From: Pseudomonadota bacterium
GTDB lineage: Bacteria > Pseudomonadota > Gammaproteobacteria > Burkholderiales > Rhodocyclaceae
Reading direction: 5' to 3'
Assembly: GCA_030917225.1 (NCBI GenBank)
Contig: JAUPVD010000393.1
Span: 1 to 9,011, forward strand
Length of the DNA: 9,011 nt
Shown here: one piece after another, positions 1-8,022 of the stretch
Position numbering within the stretch: the stretch's first letter is position 1
How the letters are laid out: each line of letters opens with the position of its first letter
Translations under genes and position numbers: made by a program
Notes under the pieces: model-generated
Told to the model about the DNA's origin: nothing
Databases searched by the model: none
Seen by the model: only the letters and a program-made list of their open reading frames with translations

Positions 1-3000
1 ACCGGAGCAGGGCAGCGAACAGGATGTCGGGATCGACCGGCTTGGCCACGTGATCGTTCATGCCGGCATCCAGGCAGCGCTGCCGGTCTTCACCGAAGGC
101 ATTGGCGGTCATGGCCAGGATCGGCATGCGTCCGTCGGCCTGGGCGCGAATGGCGCGAGTGGCTTCCAGACCATCCATCACCGGCATCTGCATGTCCATC
201 AGGATCAGGTCGTAAGCGGTTTTGGCGCACATCTGCACCGCCTCGGCGCCGTTGTTGGCCAGATCCGCCGTCAGCCCGACGCCGCGCAGCAGTTCAAGGG
301 TGACCTCCTGGTTGATCGGGTTGTCTTCGACGACCAGAATGCGGGTGCCGCCGAAGTTGGTACGCAGTCGGGTTTCGGCATGGGTGCGGCTGCTGACATG
401 GCTTTCGATCAGCGCGGTGGCTGCCCGGTCGCTGCGCTGCAGGGTTGCGGTAAACCAGAAGACGCTGCCGACGCCCGGCATGCTGCTGACGCCAACCTCA
501 CCCCCCATCAGCTCGGCCAGATGCCGGCTGATGGCCAGCCCCAGGCCGGTGCCGCCGAAACGCCGGGTGGTGGACGAATCGGCCTGCTCGAAGGCATTGA
601 ACAGGCGGGGCAGAATTTCCGGCGAGATGCCAACACCGGTATCCTCGACTTCGAAGCGCACCATCAGGGGCGCGTTGTTCGCCTCCGATGATTCAGAGGG
701 CGCAGATAGTGCAGATAGCGCAGATGACTCAAGCACCCGGGCGCGCAGGGTGATGTGCCCGGCTTCGGTGAATTTGACTGCGTTGCCGACGAAGTTGATC
801 AAAATCTGCCCCAGGCGCAGCGGATCGCCACGTACCACCTCGGGCAGCGCGGGGTCGATCTCCCGCTTGAGAACGAGTTTCTTCTCGGCCACCTTGTCCG
901 CCACCAGCATCGAGACATTGTCGAAAATTCGGACGAGTTCAAAATCGGCTGCCTCAAGCGCGAGTCGGCCGGCCTCGATCTTGGAGATGTCGAGGATGTC
1001 ATTGATCACCGCCAGCAGATGTTGCGCCGACCCGCTGACCTTCTGCAGGCGTTCGTGCTGCGCAGCCGTTGCCGCATCCTTCAGCGCCAGATGGGTGAGG
1101 CCGATGATGGCGTTCATCGGCGTGCGGATCTCGTGGCTCATGTTTGCCAGGAAGGTCGATTTGGCCTGGCTGGCTTCTTCGGCAGCGCGCTTCGCTGTTG
1201 CCAGTGCTGCCTCGGCTCGCCGGCGCATGACGATGCGCCAGAGGTCATCGCCGATCAGCTGCAGTTCGCGTGTGTCGGATTCGTCGTAGTCGCCAGCCTT
1301 GTTGCCAACGCCAATGAGCATGCGGACCGCCTTGCCCTCCATTACTGGCACCGCCATGTGCCGCTTCATCGTGGCATGGCCTTCGGGCAGACCGTTGCGC
1401 AGCTTGCCGGCGGCCATGATCGCCGGGAAATCGTTGTGGATGACCGGCTTGCATGTCCGTGCCGCATCGGCCCAGATACCGGCACTGGTCAGGGGGTAAT
1501 GGGCGAGCGGCGTTGCCTCGCAGTGTCGGTAGGTGCCGGACGACCACAGGTAAAGCTGGAAGGTTTCCTGATCGTCGTTCATCAGGTGCAGGTAGCCGAT
1601 GTCGCTGCCGGTCAGGCGTACCGCTTCGTCGATGCCGAGTTGCAGCAAGGCCCGCTCGTCGAGGTCAGCGCTCTTCTGGCTCATGTCGAACATGGCGTTG
1701 AGGCGCAAATCGGAGACCTGCAAGCGGCGGTTGGCTTCGATCAGTTCGCCCGTCTGCTCGGTGACCAGTTCCTGCAGATGGTGGCGATGGCGGTCCAGTT
1801 CCGCAGCATTGCGTTTCTTCTCGGTGATGTCTTCCTGTACCGAAAGATAGTGGCTGAGGCTCCCGTCGGCCTGGCGTATTGGCGAGATATGGGCAAAGGA
1901 AATCGTGATCTCGCCGCTCTTCTTGCGGTTGATGAACTCGCCGCGCCAGCTCTCTCCCTGTTTCAAGGTGGCCCATAGATTTTCATAGACTTCCGGTGCC
2001 GTCATTCCGGATTTCTGGAAACCGGCCTTGCTGCCGACCGCCTCTTCCCGGCTGTAGCCCGTAGTGTCGATGAAAGCCGCGTTAACGTATTCGATGACGG
2101 CATTGGCATCGGTGACGACGATGCTGTTCGAGCTTTGTTCAACCGCCATCTGCAGCTTGTGCAACTCGTTGATCGTGTCGCGGAAACCACTGATGTCGGT
2201 GTGCGTGCCGATGACCCGCAGGGCGTAGCCACTGGCGTCGCGTTCGACCGCCATGCCCTGGTCAAGAATCCATTTCCAGCTACCGTCCTTGCAGCGGACG
2301 CGGTGCTCGTTCCGATAATTGGCAGCCTTGTTTTGCAGATGCGCTACCAGTGCGGCTTTGCAGCCGGGCAGGTCGTCTTCATGCAGATGGCTTTGCCAGA
2401 TGATGAAGTTGTCGCCGATTTCATCTTCCGTATAGCCGATCATTGCCTTCGACTGGCGGGAAATGAACAGGCGGTTTTCCTTGACGTTCCAGTCCCAGAC
2501 CCCGTGGCCTGCGGCGTCGAGCGCGAGGATCCAGCGGCGTTCGCTTTCCCGCAGGGCGTTCTCGTCTCGCATGCGTCGAATGGCAATGGCTGCCGTCTGC
2601 ACGACCGTGGCCATGAGTGGGCGAAGCGCCTCGGGCATGGCGCCCGGTTGCCGGCTGTAGACCGCGAAAGTGCCTAGCACCGCGCCATCAGCATCGAGGA
2701 TCGGCGTAGACCAGCACGCAGCCAGGCCGTGGCTAGCGGCCAGCCCGGCATAGGGTGCCCACAGCGGGTCGTGGGCAATGTCGTCTACATATACCGGCGT
2801 CCGCCGGAAAGCTGCCGTACCGCAGGAACCAACCCCTTCGCCGATGGAAATGCCGTCAACAGCCTGGTTGTAAGCGACAGGCAGGCTTGGCGCAGCGCCC
2901 TGGCGAAGATGCACACCGTCGGCGTCGAGCAGGAGGACCGAGGCCAGGATGCCCTCGTGCTGCTCTTCGACGAGAAGCACCAGTGCGTCGAGTGTCGCTT

Positions 3001-4780
3001 CAAGCGGCGTGCTGCCGGCAATGCCTTCAAGAATGGCGTTGTGTGCCTGCATCATCCGGCGTGTCTTGTGTTCTCGGGTGATGTCGGTCTGGACAGCGGC
3101 AACCATCTGTCGTCCAGCCACCGTTACCTTGCTGGCACTGACGTGAGCGATCTGGATGAAACCGTCCTTGCATCGGTGGCGATTCTCGAAGGAGGCGCTG
3201 CCGATATCGAAGATTGTCGCCAGCCTGGCGCGCACTTCGGCTTCGTTCCAGTCGGCCTGGATATCAACAAGGGTAATGCCGGCGAACTCTTCCCGTGTGT
3301 AACCCAGCCTCCGGCAGCCGGCATCGTTGTATTCGACAAAGCGCAGGGTGTTCGGGTCGATCAGGAAAATGCCGTCGGCGGCCTGCGAGACGATGGCCCG
3401 GAAGACCTCCTCGCGAGCAGCCAGGGCCTCCTGTGCCTGAATTCGCTCGGTAATGTTCAGGATATACACCAGCAGATGGGGCTCGTTGTCCAGTTCGATG
3501 ACGGTGGCAGACAGGCTGATGTTGTAGCGCTTGCCCGTTCTGCTGATGCCGATGCTGTCGAAATCCGTGATCGAACTTTTTTCACGCAGGATGGCGACCA
3601 TTTTCAGGCGGTCTTCCACGCTGCCCCAAAGGCCAGCCTCCAGCGTTGTCTTGCCGATCAGCTTTTCGCGTGGCCATTCGTATTCGGTGGCCAGGCGCTC
3701 GTTGACTTCGATGAGCAGGCCGTCGCGCATGCGAGTGATGCAGGCGGCGACCGGCGCGGAATTGAAGGCCTTGCCGAATCGCTCCTGCAACTTGGCGACC
3801 GACAGGGCGGCGTTCTTGCCGCTGGTGGTGTCGAGAATGAAGCCGAGCAAGTGCTGCACACCACCGAGCAGGATCACTTTGGCCGTGATCGTCACGAAAT
3901 GGGGGTAGCCCTGGCGGTCGATCAGCACGGTTTCGAAATCGGTGATTTGTCCCTTGTCGGTGACCAACTGCCGGAAATCCTGCCTTGCTTGTTCATCCGG
4001 CCAGATGCCCAGTTTGATGGGTGTTTGCCCCTTCAGCTCGGTACTGGACCAGCCAAACAGATGGGCGTAGGTGTCGTTGACCTCGACATAGGTGCCATCG
4101 GCCAGGGTTGTCAGGGAGATCGCCGCCGGGCTGGCGTTGAAGGCGGTTGCCGCGCGTTCCAAAGCCTCCTGGCCGGCCGTCTTCGCTTCGTGCAGGGCCG
4201 TGATATCGCGGCCGATGCCGAGCACGCCGATCAACTGGCCGCTGGTATCGTACATCGGTGTTTTGGTCGCCAGGGTCAGCTCACGGTGACCATCGTCAGG
4301 GAAGGTGAGCCACTCTTCGTTGCTGCATGGCCCGCCGGCCTCGATGGCGGCGAGATCGTTGGCGCGCAGGGCATCGGCAACAGCCTTGGGCAGCAACTCA
4401 TGGTCGGTGCGGCCGATAACCTTGTCGGTGGTGCGGCCGAAGAGGCGGGCTGCGCGTGGTGTGCATTCCAGATAGCGGCCGTCGGGGTCCTTGAGCCAGA
4501 CCATGTCCGGCATCGTGTCCAGCAACATGCGCTTCAGCTGGTCGCTGGCATTGATCTGCTGCTCCTCGATGCCGATCTTCTCCATGAGGCGGTGCAGGAG
4601 AATGGCCAGCAGCCCGCCGGTCAACGCGATGAAAAACCAGCCCTTGAGCGTCTGCAGCTGGTGATGGGCGTCGTGGTCGGCTGCCAGGCTGGCAACCAAC
4701 TGGTCGGAAAAAAGAATCCAGAGTGTGCCGAAGATCAGATAGGGAATGACAACGTGGGCAACGGCTTGCCAGACACGCAT
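1..4780 (-). CDS. Multi-PAS/GAF membrane hybrid histidine kinase, C-terminus cut by window edge
   Basis: A single open frame runs on the minus strand from the ATG at 4780 to the left edge (at least 1593 codons). I checked the codon phase at both ends and at many internal points and found no stop. The N-terminus has two predicted membrane helices (about 9-25 and 47-65) with the motif GTLWILFSD between them, common in proteobacterial PAS sensors. By eye the order is then: PAS at about 82-195, 207-317, 327-448 and 454-568, GAF 577-730, PAS 745-863 and 872-988, GAF 1020-1180, HisKA with [14 protein letters not shown] (phospho-acceptor H1216), HATPase with N-box N1333, DTGVGI from D1380 and GTGLGL near 1410, then a receiver with E1485/D1486, phospho-acceptor D1529 and K1580. 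All catalytic residues are present, so it should autophosphorylate and pass phosphate to its own receiver. An Hpt domain could follow beyond the edge. Ligands are unknown; some PAS domains may bind haem, flavin or small molecules, but no diagnostic residue was assigned. The start is 35 bp after the response regulator stop, so the two are probably cotranscribed. Individual PAS boundaries are approximate. Confidence 0.93.
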   Translation of the reverse strand, partial: MRVWQAVAHVVIPYLIFGTLWILFSDQLVASLAADHDAHHQLQTLKGWFFIALTGGLLAILLHRLMEKIGIEEQQINASDQLKRMLLDTMPDMVWLKDPDGRYLECTPRAARLFGRTTDKVIGRTDHELLPKAVADALRANDLAAIEAGGPCSNEEWLTFPDDGHRELTLATKTPMYDTSGQLIGVLGIGRDITALHEAKTAGQEALERAATAFNASPAAISLTTLADGTYVEVNDTYAHLFGWSSTELKGQTPIKLGIWPDEQARQDFRQLVTDKGQITDFETVLIDRQGYPHFVTITAKVILLGGVQHLLGFILDTTSGKNAALSVAKLQERFGKAFNSAPVAACITRMRDGLLIEVNERLATEYEWPREKLIGKTTLEAGLWGSVEDRLKMVAILREKSSITDFDSIGISRTGKRYNISLSATVIELDNEPHLLVYILNITERIQAQEALAAREEVFRAIVSQAADGIFLIDPNTLRFVEYNDAGCRRLGYTREEFAGITLVDIQADWNEAEVRARLATIFDIGSASFENRHRCKDGFIQIAHVSASKVTVAGRQMVAAVQTDITREHKTRRMMQAHNAILEGIAGSTPLEATLDALVLLVEEQHEGILASVLLLDADGVHLRQGAAPSLPVAYNQAVDGISIGEGVGSCGTAAFRRTPVYVDDIAHDPLWAPYAGLAASHGLAACWSTPILDADGAVLGTFAVYSRQPGAMPEALRPLMATVVQTAAIAIRRMRDENALRESERRWILALDAAGHGVWDWNVKENRLFISRQSKAMIGYTEDEIGDNFIIWQSHLHEDDLPGCKAALVAHLQNKAANYRNEHRVRCKDGSWKWILDQGMAVERDASGYALRVIGTHTDISGFRDTINELHKLQMAVEQSSNSIVVTDANAVIEYVNAAFIDTTGYSREEAVGSKAGFQKSGMTAPEVYENLWATLKQGESWRGEFINRKKSGEITISFAHISPIRQADGSLSHYLSVQEDITEKKRNAAELDRHRHHLQELVTEQTGELIEANRRLQVSDLRLNAMFDMSQKSADLDERALLQLGIDEAVRLTGSDIGYLHLMNDDQETFQLYLWSSGTYRHCEATPLAHYPLTSAGIWADAARTCKPVIHNDFPAIMAAGKLRNGLPEGHATMKRHMAVPVMEGKAVRMLIGVGNKAGDYDESDTRELQLIGDDLWRIVMRRRAEAALATAKRAAEEASQAKSTFLANMSHEIRTPMNAIIGLTHLALKDAATAAQHERLQKVSGSAQHLLAVINDILDISKIEAGRLALEAADFELVRIFDNVSMLVADKVAEKKLVLKREIDPALPEVVRGDPLRLGQILINFVGNAVKFTEAGHITLRARVLESSALSALSAPSESSEANNAPLMVRFEVEDTGVGISPEILPRLFNAFEQADSSTTRRFGGTGLGLAISRHLAELMGGEVGVSSMPGVGSVFWFTATLQRSDRAATALIESHVSSRTHAETRLRTNFGGTRILVVEDNPINQEVTLELLRGVGLTADLANNGAEAVQMCAKTAYDLILMDMQMPVMDGLEATRAIRAQADGRMPILAMTANAFGEDRQRCLDAGMNDHVAKPVDPDILFAALLR
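702..728. repeat. Three 9-bp tandem units inside the kinase HATPase domain
   Basis: Three adjacent units read gcagatagt, gcagatagc and gcagatgac. The first two differ at one base and the third differs from the second at two. On the minus strand they encode the Ser/Ala/Leu-rich stretch SSALSALSA (about residues 1352-1360), followed by a Ser/Glu/Asn-rich stretch. This lies between the N-box (N1333) and the G1 motif (D1380). The unit length is a multiple of three, so copy change would keep the frame. The codons used (CTA, TCT, TCA) are unusual for the surrounding GC-rich gene. Confidence 0.8.
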
Positions 4781-4815
4781 TCTTCGATTTCCGCTTGGCA
4801 TTCGCATGGGCTGCT

Positions 4816-5925
4816 TCAAAGCATGTCGTCTTCGGAGTAGCGGCGGGCGATCTCGGCGAACGTCGCAAAGTTCAGCACAAAGGCGTCGACGATATCGGGG
4901 TCGAAATGCAGCCCGCGCCCCTCGACGATGATGCTGCGTGCCTGTTCGATCGGCATGGGGGGCTTGTAGACGCGGCGGCAGATCAGTGCGTCGAAGACAT
5001 CGGCCAGCGCCATCAGGCGGGCGGCGATGGGGATGGCGTCGCCGGCCAGTCCGTTCGGATAGCCGCTACCGTCCCATTTTTCATGGTGGTAATGGGCAAT
5101 TTCCTTGGCGATGGCCAGGAACTCCACTGTTTCCTCGGCATCCTGCTCGGCCAACTCGATGGCGTCATGGCCAAGGCGCGAGTGCGTCTGCATGATTGCC
5201 CATTCGTCCGATGTCAGCTTGCCCGGCTTGAGCAATACGTGGTCGGGGATGCCGACTTTGCCGATGTCGTGCAGCGGTGCCGAACGGACGAGCAGATCGA
5301 CCGTGTGCTGTTGCAGGTACTCGGCAAAGCGCGGATGTTCGCGCAAGGCCTCGGCCAGCGTCCGTACATAGCCTTGCGTACGGCGCAGGTGGTTGCCGGT
5401 TTCCGGGTCGCGCGTTTCGGCGAGACGCGCCAGCGCGTGGATGCTGACTTCCTGGATGATCTGGTTTTGCCGCATGCGGCGGGCGACTTCAGCTTCAAGG
5501 TAAATATTTTCGTTCTTCAAGTGGGCCTTGGCGCGCCTCAGTTCGAGGTGGGTGCGAACACGGGCGCGGACGATGGCCGGGCGCAAGGGCTTGGTGATGT
5601 AATCAACGGCGCCATGATCCAGGCCGCGCTCCTCATCCTCGGTGGCATCCATTGCAGTGGCGAAGATCACCGGAATATCCGCAGTCAGCGGGTTGCTCTT
5701 GAGTTGTGCGATGACTTCATAGCCATCCATCTCCGGCATCATCACGTCGAGCAGGATCAGGTCGGGTGGCGTTTCGCCGCCGGCGATCTGTAGCGCCCGG
5801 CGACCCGAGTTGGCGGCACGCACACGCCAGGTTGGCTGCAGTACTTCGCTGAGAACAGCAAGGTTTTCGGGCGTGTCGTCAACGATCAGGATGGTCGCCT
5901 GCGTTGTTTCTTCGTGGTGTGTCAT
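4816..5925 (-). CDS. Response regulator with HD-GYP cyclic-di-GMP phosphodiesterase domain (RpfG-like)
   Basis: This 369-residue protein has an N-terminal receiver with the acidic pair D16/D17, phospho-acceptor D60 ([11 protein letters not shown]), T90 and K112. A helical linker (about 125-160) leads to an HD-GYP domain with E170/D173, H179, the H219-D220 pair in [10 protein letters not shown]248, H280-H281 and the signature [11 protein letters not shown] ending at P290. All the metal- and substrate-binding motifs are intact, so it should be an active enzyme that breaks down c-di-GMP, likely controlled by phosphorylation at D60. The protein has no membrane segment and should be cytoplasmic. 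The open frame extends upstream to a GTG at 5979. The ATG at 5925 is preferred because the receiver begins about ten residues later, although neither start has a strong ribosome site. The adjacent downstream hybrid kinase is the obvious partner. Because that kinase has its own receiver, a phosphotransfer (Hpt) step may be needed between them. Relatives of this layout affect motility, biofilm and virulence; the output here is unknown. Confidence 0.95.
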   Translation of the reverse strand: MTHHEETTQATILIVDDTPENLAVLSEVLQPTWRVRAANSGRRALQIAGGETPPDLILLDVMMPEMDGYEVIAQLKSNPLTADIPVIFATAMDATEDEERGLDHGAVDYITKPLRPAIVRARVRTHLELRRAKAHLKNENIYLEAEVARRMRQNQIIQEVSIHALARLAETRDPETGNHLRRTQGYVRTLAEALREHPRFAEYLQQHTVDLLVRSAPLHDIGKVGIPDHVLLKPGKLTSDEWAIMQTHSRLGHDAIELAEQDAEETVEFLAIAKEIAHYHHEKWDGSGYPNGLAGDAIPIAARLMALADVFDALICRRVYKPPMPIEQARSIIVEGRGLHFDPDIVDAFVLNFATFAEIARRYSEDDML

Positions 5926-5970
5926 GCGCGTTTCGCCGGGTTTGCAAAGCAATGGCAAGATCAGGGTCTG

Positions 5971-5999
5971 ATTATGCACCGCAATGGGGCGGATGTATG
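5971..5999 (-). promoter_or_regulatory. Candidate promoter for the HD-GYP/kinase operon
   Basis: On the minus strand a CATAAT hexamer (5976-5971) resembles a -10 box. It is preceded at 17-bp spacing by a weak -35-like CATACA (5999-5994). A weak -35 is usual for promoters that need an activator, and an FNR-type dyad lies just upstream. The predicted transcript start near 5965 would leave a leader of about 40 nt before the ATG at 5925. The dyad centre would then be near -50, not the classical -41.5, so this placement is uncertain. Confidence 0.3.
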
Positions 6000-6008
6000 C
6001 CAGCAGGC

Positions 6009-6022
6009 TTGATTTCGATCAA
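6009..6022. promoter_or_regulatory. FNR/Anr-type binding site
   Basis: The sequence TTGAT-TTCG-ATCAA is an exact match to the FNR/Anr consensus TTGAT-N4-ATCAA, a perfect dyad with both five-base half-sites intact. It lies in the 101-bp gap between the methyltransferase stop (6027-6029) and the response regulator ATG (5925), on the upstream side of the latter. FNR-family regulators bind such sites under oxygen limitation, and Dnr-type regulators use a similar sequence for nitric oxide. The same bases could form a five-pair hairpin with a four-base loop in the methyltransferase transcript. There is no following T-run in that direction, so a terminator role is less likely. Function is inferred from sequence only. 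Confidence 0.6.
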
Positions 6023-6026
6023 AAAC

Positions 6027-7055
6027 CTAGACACGGAGCAGTGCGATCTTCAGCGGCGGGTTGCCGTCGGGGGATGGAAAGTCTTCCTCGGGGGTAATCC
6101 ATTCGATTTCCCGGATCGACCTTCCTGCCTTTCGCGCGCTGCGCTCAAGCTGATCGATCCACACATCGCGTTCAACCTGGGCAACGTTGTTGCAGCAGAT
6201 CAGGGTGCCACCCTCGGCGGTACAAAGGAGCGCCGGCTTGAACAGGGCAGAGTAATCGTTGATCAGATCGACCACGCCGAACGGGCTTTTCGCGTAGCGC
6301 GGTGGGTCGAGAAAAACCAGATCGAACTGCGCGGGTTCAAGCTTGGGAAAAGGTGGCAGCCGGCGGCCACGTACCACCGAAGGCTGTCCAATCCCGGCGA
6401 GCTGACGCATGGCGGCGAAGGCGTCGCTCTTGATGAAGCGTGGACGCGTCGCCAGCGTATTCAGGCGAGCATTCTGCTTGCCGACGGCCAGGCTTGATTC
6501 GGCAAAATCGATATTCAGCACCTCGCGTGCGCCGGCAACTGCTGCGGCAGTACCGACACCGCAGGTGTAGGCAAAGAGGTTGAGCACCGATTTACCGGCC
6601 GCTTCGGCCATGACCCGCCGCCGGCCGGCGCGCAGGTCGAGGAACAGCCACGGGTCCTGGCCGCCGTGGCGGGCCTGGATGGCGTAGCTGACGCCCATCT
6701 CGCGGGCCACACGCGGCTGGGTGGCGGCGGCAAGCTCATCTGCTTCCAGGTTATTGGCGATGCGCGAATTGCCCTGGCTGCGGTCGTTGTAGATCGGGAC
6801 GAGATCGGGGAAATGGGCCTGGTAGAACGCGGCGATTGCTTCCTGTGTCGCGGCATCGAGGCTCTGGTGGAAGGTCTGCACGAGCAGCAGGTTGCCGTAA
6901 CGGTCTATGGTCAGCCCAGGCATGCCTTCGACCGTGCCATGGAACAGCCGGTAGGCGTCGGTCTGTTCTGCTGCCAGGCGTGGCAGCAGGTCGCTGCGCG
7001 CATCGAGGGCGGCGGCGAGGAGCGGGGGGAGTGGCAGGGCGCTGGGGGAGGTCAT
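6027..7055 (-). CDS. Class I SAM-dependent RNA methyltransferase, RlmI-like (COG1092 type)
   Basis: This is a 342-residue cytoplasmic protein. The N-terminal part (about 30-150) contains DAYRLFHGTVEGMPGLTIDR, typical of the region before the catalytic domain in RlmI-like rRNA cytosine methyltransferases. The Rossmann domain follows, with motif I VLNLFAYTCGVGT (157-169), an acidic residue ending strand 2 (D183 in NIDFAE) and motif IV DPPRY (250-254). The family transfers a methyl group from S-adenosylmethionine to a base, mostly in 23S rRNA. E. coli RlmI is about 396 residues with an N-terminal PUA domain. This protein is shorter and no PUA-like segment is evident, so its target base cannot be assigned. 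The frame stays open upstream to 7376, but the ATG at 7055 is chosen because GGAAA lies at suitable spacing before it and the upstream translation looks non-coding. Its ATG overlaps the stop of the small cysteine protein (TGATG), which implies coupled translation. Confidence 0.85.
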   Translation of the reverse strand: MTSPSALPLPPLLAAALDARSDLLPRLAAEQTDAYRLFHGTVEGMPGLTIDRYGNLLLVQTFHQSLDAATQEAIAAFYQAHFPDLVPIYNDRSQGNSRIANNLEADELAAATQPRVAREMGVSYAIQARHGGQDPWLFLDLRAGRRRVMAEAAGKSVLNLFAYTCGVGTAAAVAGAREVLNIDFAESSLAVGKQNARLNTLATRPRFIKSDAFAAMRQLAGIGQPSVVRGRRLPPFPKLEPAQFDLVFLDPPRYAKSPFGVVDLINDYSALFKPALLCTAEGGTLICCNNVAQVERDVWIDQLERSARKAGRSIREIEWITPEEDFPSPDGNPPLKIALLRV

Positions 7056-7291
7056 CAGGTTTCCGTTGTCGAGGTAGGTGGTACTAGAGACTGCCAGATT
7101 ATCCAGTGCCCGCAGGCCGAGCGGGCCCGCCGTTCGTTGCCGTCCCACGGGCCGCCCTGGCAGAGGCCGCTGACCGTTTCGCTGTCGATATCGACGCTGG
7201 CTGCGGTGTTGCTGATGTGGCCGACGCTGCGCGGTCCGGACCAGCGGTCGCAGGTGGCGCAACGTTTCCGGTCGGCGGCTTGTTCGGGCAT
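7055..7291 (-). CDS. Small four-cysteine protein, putative zinc-binding, function unknown
   Basis: This 78-residue protein has cysteines at 11, 14, 44 and 60 in the pattern CATC (10-14), GLCQGGPWDG (42-51) and SACGHWIIW (58-66). The spacing C-x2-C-x29-C-x15-C suggests one tetrahedral metal site, most likely zinc. No signal peptide or membrane helix is visible. I do not recognise a named family. Three things support a real gene. Its stop overlaps the methyltransferase ATG by one base (TGATG). Third codon positions are almost all G or C from the ATG at 7291 onward. The Gly/Trp/Cys-rich blocks look conserved in kind. The frame also reaches a TTG at 7366 preceded by GAGGAG, but third-position GC falls to about half in that 25-codon extension, so ATG 7291 is preferred even though it lacks a clear ribosome site. 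It may act with the methyltransferase; this is inferred from coupling only. Confidence 0.7.
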   Translation of the reverse strand: MPEQAADRKRCATCDRWSGPRSVGHISNTAASVDIDSETVSGLCQGGPWDGNERRARSACGHWIIWQSLVPPTSTTET

Positions 7292-7381
7292 GTCGGGAGT
7301 GGAGCGCTGGAATGTTGCAAGATAAGCCGCAGTGTAACGAAAGCGTGGATAATTCGCCGTCTTCAATCAGCGGCACTCCTC
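7292..7381. promoter_or_regulatory. Divergent intergenic region between the cysteine protein and yaeQ
   Basis: These 90 bp are clearly AT-richer than the flanking genes and must hold start signals for both directions. Toward yaeQ, GATAAT at 7348-7353 could be a -10 box, but no good -35 lies at normal spacing. Toward the cysteine gene I see only weak -10-like hexamers (such as TACACT and TTATCT on the minus strand) without a partner. The minus-strand GAGGAG (7381-7376), placed nine bases before a TTG codon, overlaps the bases just before the yaeQ ATG. No clear operator dyad was found. Confidence 0.4.
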
Positions 7382-7930
7382 ATGGCACTCAAATCCACCA
7401 TCTGCAAGGCCGAGCTGCAGATATCCGATCTCGACCGTCACTACTACCAGTCGCACAGCCTGACACTGGCGCGGCATCCGTCGGAAACCGACGAGCGGAT
7501 GATGGTTCGCCTGCTCGCCTTCGGCCTCTATGCCAGTGAATACCTGGTTTTCGGCAAGGGTCTGTCGGCCGAGGACGAGCCGGATCTGGTCGAGCTCGAC
7601 CCGACCGGCGCCATCGAACGCTGGATCGACGTCGGCCTGCCGGATGAGCGCAATGTGCGCCGTGCCTGCCACCGCTCCCGACACATGGTGCTGATCACCT
7701 ACGGCGGCCGGGTGGCCGACATGTGGTGGCAGCAGAACGAGAACAAGCTTTCCGGCCTGGCCAACCTGACCGTGCTCAACCTGTCGGCGGACGAGGGCGC
7801 AGCGCTGGCAGCGCTTGCCGAGCGCACCATGCGCCTGCAATGCACAATTCAGGATGAAACCGTGTGGCTGGCCGACGATGCCGGCAACCACGAGTTTGCA
7901 CCACGGGCGTTGAAGCGTGCTGCGAATTAG
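7382..7930 (+). CDS. yaeQ: YaeQ family protein
   Basis: This 182-residue protein matches my memory of E. coli YaeQ (about 181 aa) along its whole length. Shared blocks include MALKSTICKAELQISDLDRH at the start, SLTLARHPSETDERMMVRLL (26-45), DEPDLVELDPTGAIERWIDV (65-84), GLPDER (85-90), WWQQNENKL (115-123), LANLTV (126-131) and the RTMRLQCTIQDETVWL block (148-163). The family has a PD-(D/E)XK nuclease-like fold. In E. coli it was linked to suppression of RfaH loss, but its biochemical role remains unsettled and no nuclease activity should be assumed. The protein is probably cytoplasmic, with no signal or membrane segment. The ATG at 7382 is chosen because it aligns with the family N-terminus; the frame stays open far upstream but that part is not YaeQ-like. 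No strong Shine-Dalgarno sequence precedes it. It is divergent from the cysteine protein and followed by the chemoreceptor-like gene after 92 bp. Confidence 0.95.
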   Translation: MALKSTICKAELQISDLDRHYYQSHSLTLARHPSETDERMMVRLLAFGLYASEYLVFGKGLSAEDEPDLVELDPTGAIERWIDVGLPDERNVRRACHRSRHMVLITYGGRVADMWWQQNENKLSGLANLTVLNLSADEGAALAALAERTMRLQCTIQDETVWLADDAGNHEFAPRALKRAAN

Positions 7931-7953
7931 TGCTGTCAGAGTCGGCTTTTCAC

Positions 7954-7986
7954 GACACTCATTGACGCAGAATGTCATTTTGTGAC
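7954..7986. repeat. Imperfect dyad in the yaeQ-chemoreceptor gap, possible operator
   Basis: GACACTCATTGAC (7954-7966) and GTCATTTTGTGAC (7974-7986) form an inverted repeat with 9 of 13 positions pairing and a seven-base spacer. The inner TGAC/GTCA and the outer parts match best. It covers the -35 to -10 interval of the candidate promoter, so an operator is the favoured reading. A hairpin ending yaeQ transcription is possible but the stem is broken and no clean T-run follows. Confidence 0.35.
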
Positions 7987-7992
7987 GATAAT
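7962..7992 (+). promoter_or_regulatory. Candidate promoter for the chemoreceptor-like gene
   Basis: TTGACG (7962-7967) resembles a sigma-70 -35 box and GATAAT (7987-7992) a -10 box, but the 19-bp spacing is longer than ideal. The -10 region also reads GACGATAA (7984-7991), seven of eight bases of the sigma-28 (FliA) -10 consensus GCCGATAA. That would suit a chemotaxis gene, although no good sigma-28 -35 is visible at the matching distance. The predicted transcript would start near 8000 and leave a short leader. Confidence 0.4.
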
Positions 7993-8022
7993 GCCCCACT
8001 AATAAGACAAAGGATTTTCCCC

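Noticed and set aside
222..1289. 355-codon plus-strand open frame rich in Ser, Arg and Ala
   Set aside because: Composition is typical of an out-of-frame shadow of a GC-rich gene, and it lies opposite the intact kinase and receiver domains.
755..1978. 407-codon open frame on the plus strand
   Set aside because: Antisense to the GAF, HisKA and HATPase part of the kinase; no recognisable protein motifs.
2729..4840. 703-codon open frame on the plus strand
   Set aside because: It shares codon boundaries with the kinase on the opposite strand, which has clear PAS, GAF and kinase motifs. High GC at third positions suppresses stops in the mirror frame. Its translation shows no recognisable domain.
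4795..5793. 332-codon plus-strand open frame
   Set aside because: Mirror of the HD-GYP response regulator, whose catalytic motifs are complete on the other strand.
6005..6026. Hairpin after the methyltransferase stop as a terminator
   Set aside because: The stem has only five pairs, is AT-rich and has no T-run after it in the direction of transcription. The exact FNR-type consensus explains the symmetry better.
7056..7376. N-terminal extension of the methyltransferase frame up to 7376
   Set aside because: The translation is Arg/Pro/Gln-rich and unlike the family, it overlaps the better-supported cysteine gene in another frame, and the ATG at 7055 has a plausible ribosome site.
7106..7381. 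Upstream extension of the yaeQ frame
   Set aside because: YaeQ proteins start with the MALK-type N-terminus seen at 7382; the upstream part is antisense to the cysteine gene and has no family similarity.
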